From contig CAUEQX010000104.1 of assembly GCA_959020035.1 (NCBI GenBank), forward strand, positions 1-6,464: a stretch of 6,464 bases of DNA. Direction: 5' to 3'. Below the pieces are notes generated by a model, which saw only the letters and a program-made list of their open reading frames with translations, ran no database searches and had not been told where the DNA came from. The DNA comes from an uncultured Collinsella sp. (GTDB lineage Bacteria > Actinomycetota > Coriobacteriia > Coriobacteriales > Coriobacteriaceae). The position numbers and the translations under genes are program-made. This document shows positions 4,795 to 6,464 of the stretch, piece by piece. Numbering within the stretch: position 1 is the stretch's first letter; every line of letters begins with the position of its first letter.

Positions 4795-6138
4795 TTAGCG
4801 GAGCAGACCGGCTACTTCGCCGGCTAGGGTGATGGTGCCGGCAGCTACGAAAGGCTCGTCTGCGGCATCGAAGGCCGCGAGGGCCTCGGACACGCTGGGG
4901 TACACGCCAACAAGCTTGTCAGCGTCCACAAGTGCGGCGAGCTCCTCCGCCGGCAGGGCGCGATCGGAATCGGTCTGGGTCACGACCACGCGCGGGAAAG
5001 CCGGGATCAGCACGTCGACGATGCCCGCCACGTCCTTGTCGGCCAGCGCGGCGCACAGCAGCGTGGGGCGATTCTCCACGCACGGATCAATCTCGTCCAG
5101 CGCGCTCACAAAGTTCTCGCAGCTCTGGGGGTTATGACAGGCGTCAATCAGCTTAAGCGGATCGGTCCCCAGCACGTCAAAACGACCCGGTGTGGGGCAA
5201 CCCATAAGCGATGCATCCAGCGCATCGTGGTCGAGCTCGCGACCCAGATACCCCTCGCAAAGCATAATCGCGCACGCGGCATTCTGCGGCTGATAGGCCG
5301 GCTTGACCATGCTCGACGTATAGATCGCACGCGGCGTGGTGCAGCTGAACTCCACCGTATCGCCCACGTGCGCCGGAAGTTTGGTCGTAGTATGGCTCAC
5401 CACGAGCGGAACAACGCCGCACTCACGGCAACGTGCGTCCATCACACGCTGAACACTCGCCTCGTGCGTGCCCTCGCCCAAAACAACCAAGCGCCCAGGT
5501 TTAATAACCGCCGCCTTCTCGCCCGCAATGGCCTCGAGCGTATCGCCAAGGACCTTCGTATGGTCGAGTCCAATGCCCGTAATGGCGACGGCCACGGGAT
5601 CGGTCGCACTCGTAGCATCCCAGCGTCCGCCCATGCCAACCTCAAGCACGGCCACGTCCACACAAGCCTCAGCAAACATAGTCAAACCAGCCACGGACAA
5701 AAGATCGAAGGGCGTAATAGAACGGAGCTCCTCGCCCGCCGCCTCACGACGTGCGTTGAGACGACGACCCGCCTCATACGCCGCGGAGACGCCATGGGCA
5801 AAGACCTCGTCAGAGACGACCTTGCCGTCAATCTCCATGCGCTCGGGATAGCGCACCAGATGAGGCGACGTAAAGAGCGCCGTCTTAACGCCCTCACCAC
5901 GCAAAATGGCAGCCGAGAACCGCGTCGTCGAGGTCTTTCCATTGGTTCCAGCGATCTGGACGCAATCATAAAACTCGTCAGGACGACCAAGCTCATCGAG
6001 CATCTCGACAACAGTCTCGAGCAACGGCGTGGAATAACGTGCAATTTTGCCCGTATCGGCCGCAAGCGCAACAGCCTCATCAAAAGAAAGCTCCGGAACC
6101 TCAAACGGCACCGAATATAACCCAGAACGCTTCGCCAT
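4795..6138 (-). CDS. folC: Folylpolyglutamate synthase / dihydrofolate synthase
   Basis: The product is a 447-aa cytoplasmic Mur-ligase-family enzyme that adds glutamate, using ATP, to dihydropteroate and/or to reduced folates. The P-loop is QIAGTNGKTSTTR (residues 61-73). The folate and metal region is LFTSPHLVRYPERMEIDG (88-105). Other signatures are LEVGMGGRWDATS (165-177), ITGIGLDHTKVLGDTLEAIAGEKAAVIKPG (186-215) and the C-terminal-domain IDACHNPQS (331-339; Cys in place of the more usual Gly or Ala before HNP). The length is typical. The start chosen is ATG at 6138-6136, preceded by GAGGGGA with an 8-nt spacer. An in-frame TTG two codons upstream would leave only 2 nt to that site. The gene is convergent with the peptidase and probably follows an upstream gene on the same strand. 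A terminator hairpin lies directly in its leader. Confidence 0.93.
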   Translation of the reverse strand: MAKRSGLYSVPFEVPELSFDEAVALAADTGKIARYSTPLLETVVEMLDELGRPDEFYDCVQIAGTNGKTSTTRFSAAILRGEGVKTALFTSPHLVRYPERMEIDGKVVSDEVFAHGVSAAYEAGRRLNARREAAGEELRSITPFDLLSVAGLTMFAEACVDVAVLEVGMGGRWDATSATDPVAVAITGIGLDHTKVLGDTLEAIAGEKAAVIKPGRLVVLGEGTHEASVQRVMDARCRECGVVPLVVSHTTTKLPAHVGDTVEFSCTTPRAIYTSSMVKPAYQPQNAACAIMLCEGYLGRELDHDALDASLMGCPTPGRFDVLGTDPLKLIDACHNPQSCENFVSALDEIDPCVENRPTLLCAALADKDVAGIVDVLIPAFPRVVVTQTDSDRALPAEELAALVDADKLVGVYPSVSEALAAFDAADEPFVAAGTITLAGEVAGLLR

Positions 6139-6146
6139 AACCAAAG

Positions 6147-6153
6147 TCCCCTC
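6147..6153 (-). promoter_or_regulatory. Ribosome binding site of folC
   Basis: GAGGGGA on the minus strand lies 8 nt before the ATG at 6138, which settles the start codon. The same hexamer GAGGGG recurs in the 5' arm of the hairpin just upstream (6186-6191). Confidence 0.65.
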
Positions 6154-6158
6154 AACAT

Positions 6159-6190
6159 AAAAAGAGGCCCGTAATCAACAACGAGCCCCT
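6159..6190 (-). terminator. Terminator/attenuator-like hairpin in the folC leader
   Basis: On the minus strand AGGGGCTCG (6190-6182) pairs with CGGGCCTCT (6171-6163) through 9 positions, two of them G-U, around a 10-nt loop. A run of five T (6163-6159) follows directly. It has canonical terminator form but lies 20 nt before the folC start and only 5 nt from its ribosome binding site. It either ends the upstream transcript, with folC read by leakage, or acts as an attenuator. I recognised no known riboswitch or T-box ahead of it. Confidence 0.6.
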
Positions 6191-6234
6191 CCCATTCAAA
6201 ATATCAGCCAAACACCGCTTTGCAGCGAGATCAA

Positions 6235-6252
6235 GGCCACAACCCAGTGGCC
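6235..6252. repeat. Small hairpin in the folC leader region
   Basis: GGCCAC (6235-6240) and GTGGCC (6247-6252) form a perfect 6-bp stem with a 6-nt loop. The rest of 6191-6285 shows no gene, no known RNA motif and no convincing promoter. The best -10-like sequence (TATTTT on the minus strand, preceded by TGA) lacks a good -35. Confidence 0.35.
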
Positions 6253-6285
6253 CTACCGGGCAGGCAGCGGACGCCCCCGTAACCG

Positions 6286-6410
6286 CTGTGGGAGCGGTTT
6301 GGGGCTTTGCTCGATACAAGTTCCGCACGAGCCGAAGGCCACTTAATGTGGCCTTCGTGCGAGCAGGACTGTCCGCAGTAGCGAGCAATGCCCCAAACCG
6401 CGTCCCCCAG
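6286..6410. repeat. Large imperfect palindrome (about 125 bp) with nested hairpin
   Basis: Outer arms 6294-6313 and 6382-6401 are complementary at 19/20. Weaker pairing continues to 6286 and 6410 (CTGTGGGA against GTCCCCCAG). Nested at the centre is a perfect 10-bp hairpin, CGAAGGCCAC (6333-6342) with GTGGCCTTCG (6348-6357). A further perfect pair, AACCGCT/AGCGGTT (6281-6287 and 6293-6299), competes with the left arm. On the minus strand the element begins 6 nt after the stop codon of the upstream partial gene, so it forms that gene's 3' region. It shares no core with the 160-bp elements. Confidence 0.65.
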
Positions 6411-6416
6411 TACCGC

Positions 6417-6464
6417 TTACGAGAAGTCAGCAACCTGAGCAGTCAGCGCCGCCAGGATCTCCTT
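6417..6464 (-). CDS. C-terminal end of an unidentified protein
   Basis: On the minus strand the window begins with an open frame that encodes KEILAALTAQVADFS and stops at TAA (6419-6417). The amphipathic, Ala/Leu-rich composition reads like a genuine helical C-terminus, and the stop is followed at once by palindromic non-coding sequence. Fifteen residues are too few to identify the protein. valS is a common neighbour upstream of folC in other bacteria, but nothing here proves it. Confidence 0.4.
   Translation of the reverse strand, partial: KEILAALTAQVADFS

Noticed and set aside
5134..6120. 328-codon plus-strand open frame opposite folC
   Set aside because: It is antisense to a convincing folC, its product is Arg/His/Asn-rich and low in complexity, and the start lacks a ribosome binding site.
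6191..6416. Known structured RNA (THF riboswitch, T-box, SRP RNA, 6S RNA) upstream of folC
   Set aside because: I looked for diagnostic sequences such as the T-box AGGGTGGNACCGCG and the SRP GGAAGGAAGCAGC and found none. Only generic hairpins are supported.
6152..6433. 93-codon minus-strand frame upstream of folC
   Set aside because: It runs through the large palindrome and terminator hairpin, has no ribosome binding site or recognisable motif, and overlaps the better-supported C-terminal fragment in another frame.

Overview
The window looks like chromosomal DNA from a GC-rich anaerobic actinobacterium of the Coriobacteriia, most likely Collinsella or a close relative. This rests on the GC-rich codon use, the pairing of a GlpA/LhgO-like flavoprotein with a GlpB-like flavoprotein and a DUF1667 protein, and intergenic gaps packed with short palindromic repeats. 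It is an inference from sequence style, not a database match.

Layout. (1) 1-2871, plus strand: a tight three-gene operon. It holds the 3' part of an FAD-dependent dehydrogenase with a C-terminal BFD-like [2Fe-2S] domain, a second FAD/NAD(P)-type oxidoreductase, and a small Cys-rich DUF1667 protein. Gaps between the genes are 1 and 4 nt. Together they probably form one cytoplasmic flavin/iron-sulfur dehydrogenase complex acting on glycerol 3-phosphate or another 2-hydroxy-acid-like substrate. (2) 2872-3354: a gap with no gene, holding a terminator-like 30-mer, a 19-bp-arm hairpin, a 160-bp inverted-repeat element, a second terminator-like 30-mer and a tandem direct repeat. (3) 3355-4443, plus strand: an M24-family Xaa-Pro-type metallopeptidase. 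(4) 4444-4794: a convergent gap with the same classes of repeat, including a second 160-bp element, a second hairpin of the 2932-2994 family and a bidirectional terminator. (5) 4795-6138, minus strand: folC, folylpolyglutamate/dihydrofolate synthase. (6) 6139-6416: the folC leader, with a terminator hairpin just before the ribosome binding site and a large imperfect palindrome. (7) 6417-6464, minus strand: the last 15 codons of what is probably the gene upstream of folC.

The genes themselves are ordinary. The interesting signal is in the gaps. Two 160-bp elements (3039-3198 and 4492-4651) align end to end with no net gap and share a 30-bp core at 29/30 identity. Their 29-bp ends are unrelated in sequence between copies, yet each end is complementary to its partner within the same copy. 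A second, shorter hairpin family (2932-2994 and 4714-4780) shows the same logic: conserved outer ends and variable but self-complementary inner stems. Three nearly identical 30-bp terminator-like sequences accompany them. I know of no described system matching these features, but I could not search.
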